Part shown: positions 23,675-36,388 of the stretch, piece after piece
Position numbering within the stretch: position 1 is the first letter of the stretch
How the letters are laid out: every line of letters begins with the position of its first letter
Source: Eucommia ulmoides
Taxonomy: Eukaryota; Streptophyta; Magnoliopsida; Garryales; Eucommiaceae
Assembly: GCA_016647705.1 (NCBI GenBank)
Contig: CM028325.1
Span: 27,322,474-27,386,473, forward strand
DNA length: 64,000 nucleotides
Direction: 5' to 3'
Made by a program: the position numbers and the translations under genes
Notes under the pieces: model-generated
Database searches by the model: none
Told to the model about the DNA's origin: nothing
What the model saw: only the letters and a program-made list of their open reading frames with translations

Positions 23675-25122
23675 CACCACCAATCTCCACCTCACCTCAA
23701 CAACACACAACTCATCTCCACCTCAACAACAACAACTCCGCCCACCATCAACTGCCGCCTCAACAACAAACAATGAAATCCATAATATCAAAAATACCCA
23801 AAATAACGCTTGATCCATTTAAGTTTAGAAAATTTATCCAATTTTCAAGTAAACACATTTTTTATCCATTATATATATATATATATATATGAAAATAGAT
23901 TTTTGGTAAGAAGACAGTACACTCACCTGGTAATCCGTTCCGAAGACTTTTACCGATTATCCTCTACCGGTACTTCAGTGCCTGCGAACCTAATAGTGAC
24001 AGAACCTAAATTAAAATTTTATGTAAAAACAACCTAATCATGCCATGCAACCCTAAATCCCGTAATTTCTTATTTTCCACCTTTTATTATGAAATATTAC
24101 TATTCCACTAATATTGCTCCGTATAAAATTTATTCTATCGAATTTATTCATATGAACGGTCTCAATATTTATTATCGCCATTTTGACATTTTTGATGCTA
24201 GTAATTAGTTTCATAATCACCCACGAGACAATTAAATATTATTAAATACATGTATTAGGAGTGACAGGAATTCTACTTTTTCTGAATTTTTCGGTGGCCA
24301 CGAGATTGGATTTTATATTGTTGGTGGGGTGGTTTGTGTCATTTTTCATCATTTTTCCCTTCTTCTTCCTTTTTCTTTTTATGTTTTCTTTTCTTGTTCA
24401 TGTTTGTGTCTTCGTTCAGCCCACCGAAGCCCCACCGGCTGCTACGCCTCTTCAGCGATCAGAGCACGCACATACACAACACACCACTATCGGACCAAGC
24501 TCACACCACCGCCGCCACTGTTGGACCAAGCTCACCCCCATACACTTACGATCACCGCCACCACTGTTGGACCAAACTCACGCCGCCACCCCCGAATCGA
24601 CCGATGACAATCCATGCCGCTTTTCCTCAACAATCCGAGCACACATACGTATAGAAAACTCACTCACACTCCTCCTGATCACATACCCACACTAAACACA
24701 CCCATAACTACAACTCTCTCTCTCTCTCTCTCTTTTAACCAGCTGGCAACCTTACCCACAAATGACACACTCACAACCTACACAGTCACCGTCGACTGAT
24801 CAGCAGCACACCCATGGCACACACAATAGCGCACACACACACGATGAAACACACCCAATAAACACACCGCCCCCCCCCATGACGGACAGACGGACGGCGA
24901 CGACCTACTGCCAACAAAACAGAGCGCTCCCCCTACCGTCATACACATACACACACACAATCAACGACGACACACCAACGGCATACCCAACTCCACCGAC
25001 AACAACTCACACACGATCGTCGACGATTGGCAACTGATGATCCAAACAGAGAACATACACCCACACACTGTCACGACCTGAACAGAGCAAAAAAATACAC
25101 ATACATGCCGGATCAAACGAGA

Positions 25123-25127
25123 GAACA
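25123..25127 (+). repeat. Target-site duplication GAACA, left
   Basis: GAACA immediately before the left LTR. It is identical to 38065-38069 immediately after the right LTR. Confidence 0.9.
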
Positions 25128-26787
25128 TGTGTGCGCGAGGATTTCACATCATCGTCCTCGCAGTATTGACTACTCACAAGTATACAAGGTCTAGTTTTAA
25201 TATAATGGATCTTGTAAGATCGGATATCATTCCACTGGATAACACGTGTAATTCGTTTGAATATTGTGATTAAAATAGTTTCACATTATCTCGACTAATC
25301 AAAATTTGTTTGTTTTCTATTTAATCTACTAAGATAAATGACAACTATGAGATTATTCTAATTACATTAATTACTTAGGTAGTGATATCTTTCATCTAAT
25401 GCATAATTGATGTCATTAAGTTAGCTATAACGGTTTTTATCCATTCTGACAATCTCTATATCAATAACTCCTCCGCTACCTCTCCCGAGTGTAAGACGGG
25501 GGATTACCTGACTTCGTGTCAACGAAAAAATCCCCTTCAACGTCTTAACGACCCTAGGTTGCGTGAGTTTTGAGCCAACGTCATGGGTTGCATACGTTCT
25601 AATGCCCTCTTGGGTCGTTAGAACGTCACGTTGTATTTACCCTAGTCCGAATCCGAGGTTACCTCTCCCGAGTATCAAACCCCATATTATCGGTTTATCA
25701 ATACAAGCATAATATCAAGAATAACGGTAAACACAATCGGATTTAGACAAACAACATGTTAAAGTAACATTAATTCATTTAACTAAACAATTACATAATT
25801 TCAACTATACCTAAGTAACATTTAACTACTACTACAAGATCTTAGCCATATACCATACAAAGTAAGAGGGATTCAACATTCTTAGATATGAAAAAGTAAT
25901 TAGAAAGATAAAAACAAGAGAAGAACGATCAAATCTGGAAGTAAAACGGTCCATTGTCGCTAATGATCGATCCGCAAGTGATTCGTCTTTGTCCGAATGA
26001 TGAATCTCCTTCTTGATCTTCAAGATATAGCTTAAGAACTCTCTACTAGGGCTAGGGTTCATCAACTCCCTTTTTCAGACGTGAAAAAGGGGTATAAATA
26101 GGCCTAGAGGTTCAAAAATATCTAAACAGATATTTTAGATTGCTCTGCAAAATGCGCCTAGGCGGTAGAATCTTCGCCTTGGCGAAGTTTAAGTTGGTTA
26201 GAAATCCGCCTAGGCGATGGTTTATTCGCCTAGGTGGAGGACTAACTTCTTCGTCTTCATTTTTTCTGATGGATTTCTGCCTAGGCGGTGGAATATTCGC
26301 CTAGGCGGATTTCAACAGTTCAGCTCTTCCAACATTCTGACGGAATTCCGCCTAGGCAATGGAAACTTTGCCTAGGCGGATTTCAATATTTCAGCCCTTG
26401 TAACTTTTTGATGGATTTCCGCCTAGGCGGTGGAAACTTCGCCTAGGCGGATTTCAACTTCTCAGCTTCTCAACCTTCTGATGGATTTTCGCCTAGGCGG
26501 TGGAAACTTCGCCTAAACGGATTTCAACTTTTCAGCATTTCAGCTTTATGATGGAATTCCGCCTAGGCGGTGGAAACTTCGCCTAGGCGGGTTTGCGCTA
26601 TTACTTTGAAACCTTTTTTTTTTCATCTTTTGGATACCATTTTTTCCACCATTTCGCTCCGTTTCTCGATTGTTTACGTCCCTACTCCTAACTTATAAAA
26701 ATAGCTAAAAAGATATTAAAACTTAAATAAAATACTCGAAAAATGGCAAATTCGGTTTAGAATTAGATAGGTATTTTACACCTATCA
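25128..26787 (-). repeat. 3' LTR of the Athila-like element
   Basis: Plus-strand ends TGTGTGCGCGAGG...ACACCTATCA. This is the downstream LTR because pol reads on the minus strand. It contains seven units of the CGCCTAGGCG module (26155-26600). A TATAAATA word at about 26094 is in the antisense direction relative to the element. Confidence 0.92.
26155..26600. repeat. 71-bp palindromic module array in the 3' LTR
   Basis: Unit starts are at 26155, 26207, 26278, 26349, 26420, 26490 and 26560, a spacing of 70-71 bp after the first. Each unit holds two copies of the palindrome CGCCTAGGCG about 10 bases apart, joined by GTGGAAACTT or similar, then a TTTCAACTTCTCAGC-type spacer. Each unit can fold into hairpins in the RNA. 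Confidence 0.92.
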
Positions 26788-28486
26788 AATACTCCCAAAC
26801 TTGGAATTTTGCTAGTCCACGAGCAAAACACCCTAACACTAAATAACACTAACTACACTAAATAACACTAACTACACTAATTAGCTAATTTCTAACTAAA
26901 AATAAGTAATCATTAACAAATAAGAAGTACACACCTGTGAGATTTAAGTTTAAACAAAGAGACCATGTGGTTTTTCCCTCAACAACCCATAATCAGATCT
27001 GGTTAAGGAATAACACACACTACGTGGTGTTCTAGAATTTCAACACTCAATATCAGTTAAAATCATTTTAGATCCAATTGAAATGTGTGTGTGTGAGAAC
27101 TCGGATGTATAACTAATCAAACACCGGATTGGATTATTCAATGAATAAGGTCATAACTTAAACTTGTTAAAACATTCAGGAAAGCCATATACTTGACTGG
27201 GTTCAACTATCCACTAATGTAGGTTCGGACATTCACCGAGATTAATAGGGCTTGGTCTGACTTTGGAGAACGACCAAGGGTATCGTAGAAATAGAAATTC
27301 GTTATAATTTTAACACTACCCGAGGCACAAAAGCTTGTCGCTAAATCTCTCTCGTAACCCCCTATCTTTGAAGATATAACCTTGAACAAGATTTCGTAAA
27401 CTTGTAATCACTTGTCACAATAACCAAGATTAAACACTATATTCACATAGTGGTGTTTTTTTTTTTTTTTTTACCACACACCCCCAAATTTATTCAATTA
27501 TATACAATTTTAGGGGCACGTAAATATAACTAAAGGATTGACAAGTGAATACTCATATACTTAGCCAAAAACATTTAAACTGAAACCCCAATTACCCGCT
27601 TCAAGTTAGCATAATCTAATGCTACTTAATTTCACTCAATTTTTACTTTTATTCTTAGCGACAATGGTTTTGAAAGATTTACTTGGTTAAAGTATAGAAA
27701 AGGTTCATAATTGAAAAGTTTATGGCTTCGACAGGAGAACAAGGGAAATTTTTTTAGGTTAGTTTCAAACGGTTCAAGCGATAAAAATGAAGGCCTATAT
27801 CATGCCTCCGGAATTACCTTACCTATAATTTCGCCTCAAGCCTCCCCCAATCAAGTTTTAGATTCCTCATTTCTGTCATGAACTTATTACTGAATAATCG
27901 ACGTCAAATCGTTCAACTAATTATACAATGAGTTTATGCGATCATGTGATTTAGGATCAAAATAATTTTTACCTAATCGACATGCTAAGCACATAAAACA
28001 CACGTGAATGGCATTACCCCCGACCTCAAAATACAATTAAGGGGGTAATTTTCATCATCGGGACATGGTTCGGACAAACTCAAAAACTCAGCATGCACGT
28101 ACAATTATATTCATTAACAATTCTACTCTAATTCTACAACTAATATTACTTATGCTAATTATCCTTACAAGTGCATAACTAAACATTACACATGCATAAC
28201 AAAAAGAATTTCAAAATTTACACAATTTAAACATTAATACCATTATAAGCAAAAAATTTGTACACAAAAAGAATTTTTTCCCATTTACATAAAAAATTTT
28301 CATCCTTCATATCCCCTAAAAAAAAAAAAACTACATGCTTGCAAGTCATATACCCCCAAACTTGAACGAGGCAATGTTCTCACCGCCTAAGCAGCGAACC
28401 CAATAGCAAAATAGAAATATACGTATTGAAAACTGGGGTGGACACATACCTAGGAGGGAAGACATACAAGTCTAACCTCTTACCGT
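26788..28486 (-). other. 3' untranslated region of the Athila-like element with polypurine tracts
   Basis: No ORF. Next to the LTR the minus strand reads AAGTTTGGGAGTATT, the likely polypurine tract for plus-strand DNA synthesis. Two similar tracts lie further inside, AAATTTGGGGGTGTG near 27478-27492 and CAAGTTTGGGGGTA near 28352-28366. A poly(T) run is at 27456-27472. Confidence 0.6.
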
Positions 28487-29590
28487 TCATTGGGGAGGAG
28501 ATGACGGTGGCGGCTCATCAGTCTCGGAAGGTGGCACGGGCGTATAACGCGCCATGTCGATTCTGAGGTGCTCGAATAAAACTCGTTGATTTTGATCTTG
28601 TTACCGAATGTAGTTATCCATGTAGCTCTCCATCCGAGAAAAATTAGCTTGGAGCTGGCTCATATCGGATTGGAGACTGTGGACATCTTGTGAAATCTGG
28701 GTGAGTTGGTCGCGGCGGGTTGTGGGCGTCGGTGGCTCCGAAGGGCCAGCTTCTTCCTCTTTAGGACCCTTTTCTCCCTCATCTTGTCCTCCCTTCCACA
28801 ATCTGTTAATCATTGAAAGATCAAGTCGCTTTTTATGTGGAAAGAGACTTGTTGACGTGAGACGAACTCTGGCACGTTAAAAGAGAGCAGTGAGGAAGGA
28901 GAAAAAATGAAGGCCACCCTTCGTCGTCCTGGCAGTATGAATTATTGAAGAATAAATGTGCCAACCGACGTTGACGGGCGTCCCTCTATCAATTCCATAT
29001 AGCATAAACGCTCGCTCCTTGGAAACATCGGACACATGGGAGGTAGGGAGCAGATTGGCGCAGATAAATTGATGTCAAATCTTGGGAATCGATTTCAGAT
29101 ACCGCGCCTTGAAAATGGCCTGACCCTTCCATGTGTTCTTCCACTGGGCGTTACGCATTGTCAGGGCTTGAATCACCGCACTCATTGTTGGTGTGGCGGC
29201 ATCGGATAAATCTCGGGAGGCTTCCGGCCCTGTCAATCCAAGCAACTCATTAAAGTGGTCCGCGCTTAACAGAATTGGGATGTTCCGGACCCTCGTCTGA
29301 AATCTCGTGGCCTCGGTGATGTTTGCATAGAACTCACGTACGAGGACCAACTCCCCTGGTGGGGGTGAAACACATAATTGTTCCCATCTTCTTTGTTGAA
29401 TGACAGTCCTGAATTCATCAGGGAGTTCATGCAAAGGTCCGAACCCCCTCTGGCGAATGCCGGCACGCTCACTTTCATGCTTATTGTAATGGTCCTCGGC
29501 TTGCTTGGAGACAAATTTTAGAGAGTCGTAATCCGAGGCAGCCGGCGGTTCTTCCGTTCGTGGATGCTTGGATGCGCACCGCTTTGCCAT
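28487..29590 (-). pseudogene. Env-position ORF with plant transposon protein domain
   Basis: One minus-strand frame from ATG at 29590 to TGA at 28487, about 367 codons. It is broken by three in-frame stops (TGA near 29074, TAA near 28880, TAA at 28601). The start is MAKRCASKHPRTEEPP. The middle has FGPLHELPDEFRTV, ELVLVREFYANI and LSADHFNELLGL, matching the putative plant transposon protein domain found downstream of pol in Athila-type elements. A later part reads HVSDVSKERAFMLYGIDRG. The tail is Pro/Glu-rich, then a coiled-coil-like QISQDVHSLQSDMSQLQANF. No signal peptide or membrane anchor was seen, so calling it an envelope protein would rest on position only. Its role is not known. Confidence 0.75.
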
Positions 29591-30845
29591 TTTTCCTGTA
29601 AATCAAAATCACAACACCAACCATAATAATAACAGTAGAACATGCAATTCAAATCCTTGTCAGTGAACACACAATGCCCTTTTTTAACAAACATATGCCA
29701 ACCAAAACCAAACAGTTCAAATTTCACAAGATATCCCATCAACCAAAACCAAATCACATTTTTGTTGCAATGTAGCGTAAAATAAATGATTGACAATGTG
29801 TATCAGCACAAAAACATGATAGGGTTTACCGAAAATCATTCCTAAATCCCTAATAGCATGAAAAACGTAATCTAGGGTTTAAAGGGGTTTAGGGTTCTAG
29901 CCAAATCCAATGATTTTTGAAATAAATGAACAAATGAAGCAAATATTTCAACAATTAAATGAAAAATAGGATCATTTACACTTGTTAAATTTTTTTTATC
30001 AAATCACTTGAGGATGGCGATCTCGCACTGTTTCACCGTTTAACCCTAGATTTTCGAAAATGGGAAGAGGAATCCAACGTTTGGATAAAGATTTTTGGTG
30101 AAAATTCAAGTTTTTCGCAATGTAGAATGAATCTTCAAAGGGAGGAAAGGATTTGGGATGGTGAAGTTGAGAGATTTCTTGAAAATTTTAGGAAGGAAAT
30201 GCCGTTTGCAAAGAGGACTACTGCATTTTAAAACAGGGCTGTCGTGACTTCACCTAGGCGGAGGTTTTACGCCTAGGTGAAATAGCGCCTTTTGTTTTTT
30301 AAAAACCTTCTGATGTTAATTCGCCTAGGCAGTGGTTTTTTTTGCCTGGGCGAATTTACACCAGTGTGTTTCCCTTGATTCTGTTGTAAATCAGCTTAGG
30401 CGATGGTTTTTACGCCTAGGCGACTTTACGCCAGTATAGAAACTCAGTCTTTCTTCATTTTTCTGCCTAGGCGGTGGTTTTTCTGCCTGGGCGAACTTAC
30501 GGTAGTGTAGAAACTCAGACTTTTTCTTCCTATTTCTTCCTAGGCAGTGGTTTTTCCGCCTAGGCGAATTTAAGCCAGTGTGGACTTTGGCTGGTTTCCT
30601 TCAGGTTTTCACATTTTTGCTCTACACCTCTTACTTCCATTTCGTTCCTCAAACGATTTTTAGCATGCACTTCAATCCTAAGTATCTAGCCTCATCAATT
30701 CACCACAAAAAATAATATTCTGAGATTAATACGATCTCCAAAAAGTAATTTATACAAAAGTTAGGAATGTTCGTTACCCTCGATGACATATCAAAAGATG
30801 TTGCTTGGTTTTATGTCCTTAGCTGGACGTTTATGAATTCCAGCT
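29591..30845 (-). other. Non-coding region between pol and the env-position ORF
   Basis: About 1.25 kb without a long ORF. It contains the internal copy of the palindromic module array (30251-30570). In this kind of element it would hold splice or promoter signals for the downstream ORF; none could be assigned with confidence. Confidence 0.5.
30251..30570. repeat. Internal array of the 71-bp palindromic module
   Basis: Five units starting near 30251, 30322, 30393, 30464 and 30537, period 71-73 bp. Each has two decayed CGCCTAGGCG palindromes joined by GTGGTTTTT-like linkers, then a spacer with CCAGTGTGG or CCAGTATAGAAACTCAG. Module and period match the LTR array, but the spacer sequence differs, so it is not a simple copy of the present LTR array. 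Confidence 0.88.
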
Positions 30846-32573
30846 TTATCCTTCAACGATGGAGATATTCTCCACAACTCGCTCTTCATCCTTGAAGTAG
30901 TGCTTGATCCGCTCCCCGTTAACTCGGAAAGTTTGTCCGTCTTCGCCTTCTAACTCGATAACACCAAATGGATAAATATGCTTGATCCGGAACGGTCCAA
31001 ACCACTGGGACTTCAACTTTCTGGGAAAGAGTCTCAGCCTTGAGTTAAACAATAGAACTTGTTGGCCCGGATTGAACTCCCTCCGGAGTATCATTTTATC
31101 ATGCCACCTCTTCATTTTATCTTTGTAAGCTTGGCATTCTCATAAGTCTCGTACCGGAATTCTTCCATTTCATTCAATTGGAGGAGACGTTGCGCACCTG
31201 AAGCTTTTAGGTCAAAGTTGAGCTTCTTAATCGCTCAGAATGCACGGTACTCCAATTCAACGGGTAAATGACACGCTTTCCCAAACACCAATCGATACGG
31301 CGACATGCCGATCGGTGTTTTAAAAGCCGTGCGATACGCCCATAAAGCATCATCAAGCTTCACCGCCCAATCTTTGCGATTAGTATGAACCGTTTTCTCC
31401 AGAATTAACTTGATTTCTTGGTTTGAAACTTCAACTTGGCCATTTGTCTATAGGTGGTATGGTAGCGCCACCTTGTACCTAACTCCATACTTTGCTAACA
31501 AAGCACTAAACATTTTGTTACAGAAATGGGTCCCCTCATCACTAATTAAGGCTCGAGGTGTCTCGAACCGTGTCATGACATTTTATTAAAGGAACTTCAG
31601 AACCACTTTAGCATCATTGGTGGGTGTTGCTACGGCCTCAACCCATTTAGACACATAATCCATCACTAACAAAATATACTCCTTGCCAAATGATGGCGGA
31701 AATGACCCCATGAAATATATGCCCCACACATCAAACAACGCAAGCTCAAGAATAGACGTCAATGGAAATTCATGTCTTCTTGATATGTTACCCACCCTTT
31801 GACATCTATCACAGGTTTTCACAAACGTGTATGAATCTTTAACAAAGAAGGTCAGTAAAAACCTGATTGAAATACTTTTGATGCTGTTCGAGTCGCACCA
31901 AAATGGCCGCCACAAGGTGATGAATGGCAATGGTAGAGAATACTATCCATTTCCTCATCCGGAACACATCTCCGGATCACCTGATCAATACATTTCTTGA
32001 ATAGCAATGGCTCGTCCCACAGATAATACTTTGCATAAAAAAGAAACTTCTTTCGTTGGGCTCTCGTCAACTTGGGTGGTAACACGTTACATGCAAGATA
32101 GTTAACAATGTCCGCATACCAAGGAAGTGCATTTTCAACTGAAAATAGTTGTTTGTCAGGGAACACTTCCGTGATGCTAGACTCCTCACCAACGTCTTCT
32201 TGAATCAACCTTGAGAAATGGTCGGCAACAATGTTCTCACTCCCCTTTTTATCCCTTATTTCAGCATCAAACTCTTGCAATAGAATAATCCACCTTATCA
32301 ATCTCGGCTTAGCATCTTTCTTTGCAAATAAGTACCAGATAGCTGCGTGATCCATGTAGACGATCACTTTTGACCCGATAATATATGACTGGAACTTATC
32401 ATATGCAAAGACCACCGCTAGCATTTCTTTCTCAGTCGTGGTGTAATTCTCTTAGGTATCATTCAATGTCTACTTGCATAATAGATTAAACGGAAGATCT
32501 TCTCTTTCCGTTGGCTTAACACCGTGCCAACGGCATAGTCACTCGCATCGCACATTATCTCAAATGGCATCTC
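30846..32573 (-). pseudogene. Athila-like pol: RNase H and integrase
   Basis: RNase H follows the reverse transcriptase, with MCDASDYAVG just below 32573. After a one-base frameshift near 32475 come MLAVVFAYDKFQSY, LIRWIILLQEFDAEI and DKKGSENIVADHFSRL. The integrase zinc-binding part has [15 protein letters not shown] and CDRCQR. The core shows the first Asp in [10 protein letters not shown], the second in ISDEGTHF near 31545, and the Glu in [12 protein letters not shown] near 31405. The C-terminal GPY/F-type module (KLKSQWFGPFRIKHIYPFG) ends at 30846. Integrase would join the DNA copy to host DNA. Breaks include stops near 32452, 31585 and 31450 and a frameshift near 31890, so no functional protein is expected. 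Confidence 0.88.
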
Positions 32574-33625
32574 TCAGTCCGGAGTGACCATTATTGGAGC
32601 CATGATCAACTTTTCCTTTATGGCCTTAAAAGCCTCCATGCAAGCCTCATTGAATTCAAATGAAATATCCTTCTCAAGAAGGTGACATAACGGCTTCACC
32701 GTCTTCAAGAAGTCCTTAATAAAGCGTCGGTAAAAGCCAGCATGCCCCAAGAAACTTCGAACTCCTTTCACATTAATCGGTGGCGAAAGCTTTTCAATTG
32801 TTTCAATCTTTGCTCGGTCCACCTCAAGCCCCTTGGAAGAGACTTGATGACCCAAGATGATCCCCTCTTTAACCATAAAGTGGCACTTCTCCTAATTAAG
32901 AACTAAATTCTTCTCGTCACATCGATCAAGAACAAGCGCCAGATTGTAGAGACAGTAATCAAAAGACGACCCAAAGACTGAGAAGTCATCCATGAAGATT
33001 TCTATTTTCTCTTCCACCATATCAGAAAATATTGCCATCATACACCGTTGAAAAGTTGCCGGTGCATTGCAAAGGCCAAACGACATACGTCTATAAGAAA
33101 ACGTCCTATACGGGCATGTGAAAGTAGTATTTTCTTGGTCCTTCGGTGCAATGGCTATTTGATTATAACCTGAATAGCCATCAAGAAAGCAATAGTACTT
33201 ATATCCAGTTAATCGATCTAGTATTTTCAATGAAAGGAAGAGGAAAATTATAATTCCTCGTCGCCTTATTCAATATTCTATAATCAATACACACACGCCA
33301 TCCCATGATGGTCCGTGTCGGAATAAGGTCGTCCTTATCATTCTTTACAACCGTCATGCCTCTTTTCTTGGGCACCACTTACACCGGGCTAACCCACTCA
33401 CTATCGGATATAGCATATATAATTCCCGCATTCAAGAGCTTCAACACCTCCGCTCTCACCATTTCATTCATCGTCGGATTTAGCCGCCATTGATGTTCAA
33501 TGGAGGGTTTGAACGCATCCTCCATCAAAATCTTATGCATGTACACCGACGGACTAATTCCTTTGATATCCGAAATAGACCAAGCAAAAGCAGATCGATG
33601 CCTCTTCAAGATTCTCAGCAACTTA
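32574..33625 (-). pseudogene. Athila-like pol: reverse transcriptase
   Basis: Copies element RNA into DNA. The block starts RHRSAFAWSISDIKGISP, passes DSEWVSPV-stop, GWRVCIDYR, YYCFLDGYSGYNQI (first catalytic Asp), RRMSFGLCNAPATFQRCM and the active site FMDDFSVFG (FMDD at 32985-32996). It ends HAGFYRRFIKDFLK and LLEKDISFEF. FMDD in place of YxDD is normal for this group. Disabling changes are TAA at 33379, a frameshift near 33232, TAG at about 32890 where the family has Trp, and a stop at 32574. Confidence 0.9.
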
Positions 33626-34984
33626 CTCTCTTCTTCTGCCGTCAACGAAGATGAAATTATAACTGGATTGATTGAATTCTCTCCTAAAAAGATATACCGA
33701 AGATGTTCCAGTAATTGCTGGAGTAATAATCCACCGTGAGGCGGATTTGATTTCTTGGGAGAGTTTTCAACTTCTTCAATTTTCGCTACATGAATAGGAT
33801 CCTCTACGTCTTTAGGTTGAGCATCCAAAGTCAGCACGTAGTCTACAACATCAAGTTCCGTGGTAGAGCTTTCCTCACCAAGATCCCCCACAGATAAGGA
33901 ACTTGTGAGAGTATGCTCTAATGAATCCATCTCCATATTTGTAAGAAAGAACTCTTGCACGCAAGAGTCCACAACATCAACTCGATTGCAATTGGGAAGT
34001 TCATCCGAAAAGTTCATAGTTTTGAAAATGTTGAACCTTATCTCTTCATCATTCACTCTTAACGTCAGATTGTCATTATGCACATCAATCAAGGCCTTTC
34101 CCGTTGCAAGGAAAGGTCTTCCTAGGATGATCGGGATTTCTCTATCTTCTTCCATTTTAAGTACAACGAAATCCACCAGAAATATGAATTTGTCTACCTT
34201 CACTAGCACATCCTCAATGATACCTTTTGGATAGGTTAACGAACGATCCTCCATTTGAAGAGATATCGTTGTCGGCTTTGCACTTCCTATAAACGGAAGA
34301 AGGCATCAAATTAATACTTGCCCCAAGATCATAAAGCGCCTTATCAAAATGAGATTTTTCGATAGTACACGGAATTGTGAAACTACCCAGATCTTTCAAT
34401 TTGGTAGACAACTTCCTTTGTAGTATTGCACTACACTCCTCCGTTAGCTTTACCGTTTCGTAATCCTCCAACTTTCTCTTCTTTGTCATGATGTCCTTCA
34501 AGAACTTGTCATAGTTGGGCATTTGTTCCAATGCATCCGCAAAAGGAATGTTGATGTGGATTTTCTTGAAAATTTCAAGAAATTTTTCAAATTGAGCATC
34601 CAACTTCCTTTTTTGGAACCTTTGAGGATATGGCAATGGGGTTACTAAAATCGGTGGATTCTCTAAAAATGGTACTCTACTCAGCATCACCCTTTCATCT
34701 CTTCTTCTCTCCTCGACTTTCTCTTGGTTCTTTCCCTCATTTACGTCTTCACTCGGCTTCTCCTTTCTTTCATCGATTTTTACTTCAACTTCCTCATCCG
34801 CACTTGTTCTTGGTTCATCATGATGAAACTCATGACTCACTCCCGGCTTGATTTCCATAGGTCTGCTCACCTCCACATCTCTTTCACTTCTCAACTTAAT
34901 CGCCTTGTATTCCCGATGGTTGGTTTCTGTGTTGCTTGAAAACTTTCCCTTTTGTTGCTCTTGGATGGACCTAGCAAGTTGCAC
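33626..34984 (-). pseudogene. Athila-like aspartic protease and linker
   Basis: A charged linker (TNHREYKAIKLRSERD, Glu/Lys-rich) precedes the retroviral-type protease. The catalytic loop is DKALYDLGASINLMP near 34290-34345, and the second half is PIILGRPFLATGKALIDV near 34085-34140. The two halves lie in different frames: one ORF ends at 34214 and the next starts at 34254, so a frameshift splits the domain. It would process the polyprotein in virus-like particles. Confidence 0.85.
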
Positions 34985-34987
34985 GAT

Positions 34988-36247
34988 TTAAGTCTCTGAA
35001 GCCTTCACCATGGCATTGGTGTTTGTACAAGTTGTATCAATAGAGTCAAGCCGTGTTTTATGTTTGTTGAGCCGGTATTGCGTCTCACGCATCATAGTCT
35101 GAGTCTCCTTCATAAACGAACCCAACACTTCATCCAAATTTGATTTTGGATTTTGCATTGGTTGTTGTTGCGTTTGACGATTGGATTGCATAAGATATCC
35201 AGAAGCTTGATTTCCATAACCCGGAGGTGGCCATAAAGCGTTCTGATTGTTCGCATATGAGAAGTTCTCATGGTTGCGAAGTCCAGGATTGTAATGAGTC
35301 TGAATGTTGGTAGCGGGCCTGAAAGTATAGGCATGATTGTTGAGAAAATGGAATTCCTCGAACTCATTATCCAATCCGGATTGAGAACAACTTGTTGCAA
35401 TCTCTTCCCCTTGACTTGACAAAGCTCCTTTTGTAGACATGGCGACCAATTGATCCGAGAGCTTGGACACTTGGGCCGATAACATTGCAATACGGTCAGA
35501 TTCTTGGATAGAAGAGACCCGTCTTCCTGTGTTCCTCTCATTCGGCCATTGATAATTGTTAGCCACCATTTCTTCCAATAGTGCATTAGCTTCGGTAGGG
35601 GTTTTGGACAACAATGATCCCCCTGAGGCAGCATCAACGATCGTCCTAGTCTGGCCATCCAACTCGTTGTAAAATAATTGGGTTTGAAACCAATCTTGAT
35701 ACCCATGTTGGGGGCACCTTCTCAATAGATCCTTGAATCTCTCCCATGCCTCAAACAACGGCTTAAAGTCTCTCTGGAGAAACTGCGCAATCTCGCCTCG
35801 GAGTTGAGAAGTCTTCGAAGGTGGAAAGAACTTAGTGAGAAACCTTTGTGTAAGGTCCTCCCAAGTATTAATGCTCCCCGATTGGATCGACTGAAACCAA
35901 CCCCTTGCTCTATCTCGTAAAGAGAACGGAAATAGTCTCAACCATATGACATCTTCAACAACTCCATTTATCTTGACAGTGTCACAAATCTCGAGAAAGG
36001 TTGCCAAGTAGACGTTGGGGTCTTCGTGAAGATACCCGCCATACTGGTTTTGCTGAACCATGTTAATTAAGGCTAGCTTCAACTCAAAGTTATTTGCCTG
36101 GATTGGCTACCTCCGGATCCCTGAATAGTTATCCAGCATTAGTGGCCGATAATAATCCCTAAGGACTCGTTGTGGCCTCTCCTGCTCCGGAGGCTGAAGT
36201 GCGTGCGGCTCCGGTGGTTGTAGAACATTTTCACATCCCCCGGCCAT
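34988..36247 (-). pseudogene. Athila-like gag (retrotransposon gag domain)
   Basis: Starts ATG at 36247 (MAGGCENVLQPPEPHALQPP) and stays in one frame to TAA at 34988, with one earlier TAG at 36107-36109 (codon 47). The retrotrans-gag core contains QANNFELKLALINMV, DPNVYLATFLEICDTVKING, LRLFPFSLRDRARGWFQS, TQRFLTKFFPPSK and WERFKDLLRRCPQHGY, then EANALLEEMVANNYQW. Gag forms the particle that packages element RNA. The frame continues past the TAA into the protease linker, so the TAA may be a point mutation in a gag-pro frame rather than the true end. Confidence 0.9.
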
Positions 36248-36388
36248 AGCGGTAGCTTTTTCCTTTTTCTATAAATAAATCAAATAAACAAATGAATTGA
36301 ATGAAATTAAAAGCAAAAGAATTATCGTGATTAACATTCAACTACTTGATCACAATATCAACTTAATTGAAAGACATCGTAAATTCCC

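Larger units (their letters stand above)
22778..25127 (+). mobile_element. Solo LTR, copy B of the TGTCAC family (left part)
   Basis: Starts TGTCAAAACCCACC at 22778 after AACCA (22773-22777). Its other end, GGGTACA, is at 38562 before AACCA (38563-38567), a perfect 5-bp target duplication. The Athila-like element split it at 25127/38070. The combined length is about 2843 bp. It shares with copies A and C the segment GATCGGGAGTTACAACGGTACC, the 34-bp array, CCTGCGAACC, and a C/A- and CT-rich final third. No gag or pol is present. ORFs such as 24261-24695 are translations of the low-complexity final third. Confidence 0.85.

Noticed and set aside
24261-24695. 144-codon ORF with a hydrophobic start
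   Set aside because: Inside solo LTR copy B in pyrimidine-rich DNA. Two other frames overlap it, and the equivalent region of copy C has different, shorter frames.
26091-26098. Perfect TATAAATA word in the Athila-like LTR as the element promoter
   Set aside because: It points against the direction of gag-pol. It may still act as a TATA-like site in reverse, but this could not be decided from sequence.
26155-26600. Palindrome array considered as a CRISPR array or operator cluster
   Set aside because: Period and palindromes are regular but spacers are repeats of one another, and the array belongs to an LTR.
33305-34234. Plus-strand ORFs of 62-124 codons across the gypsy pol region
   Set aside because: Antisense shadows of the minus-strand protease and reverse transcriptase.
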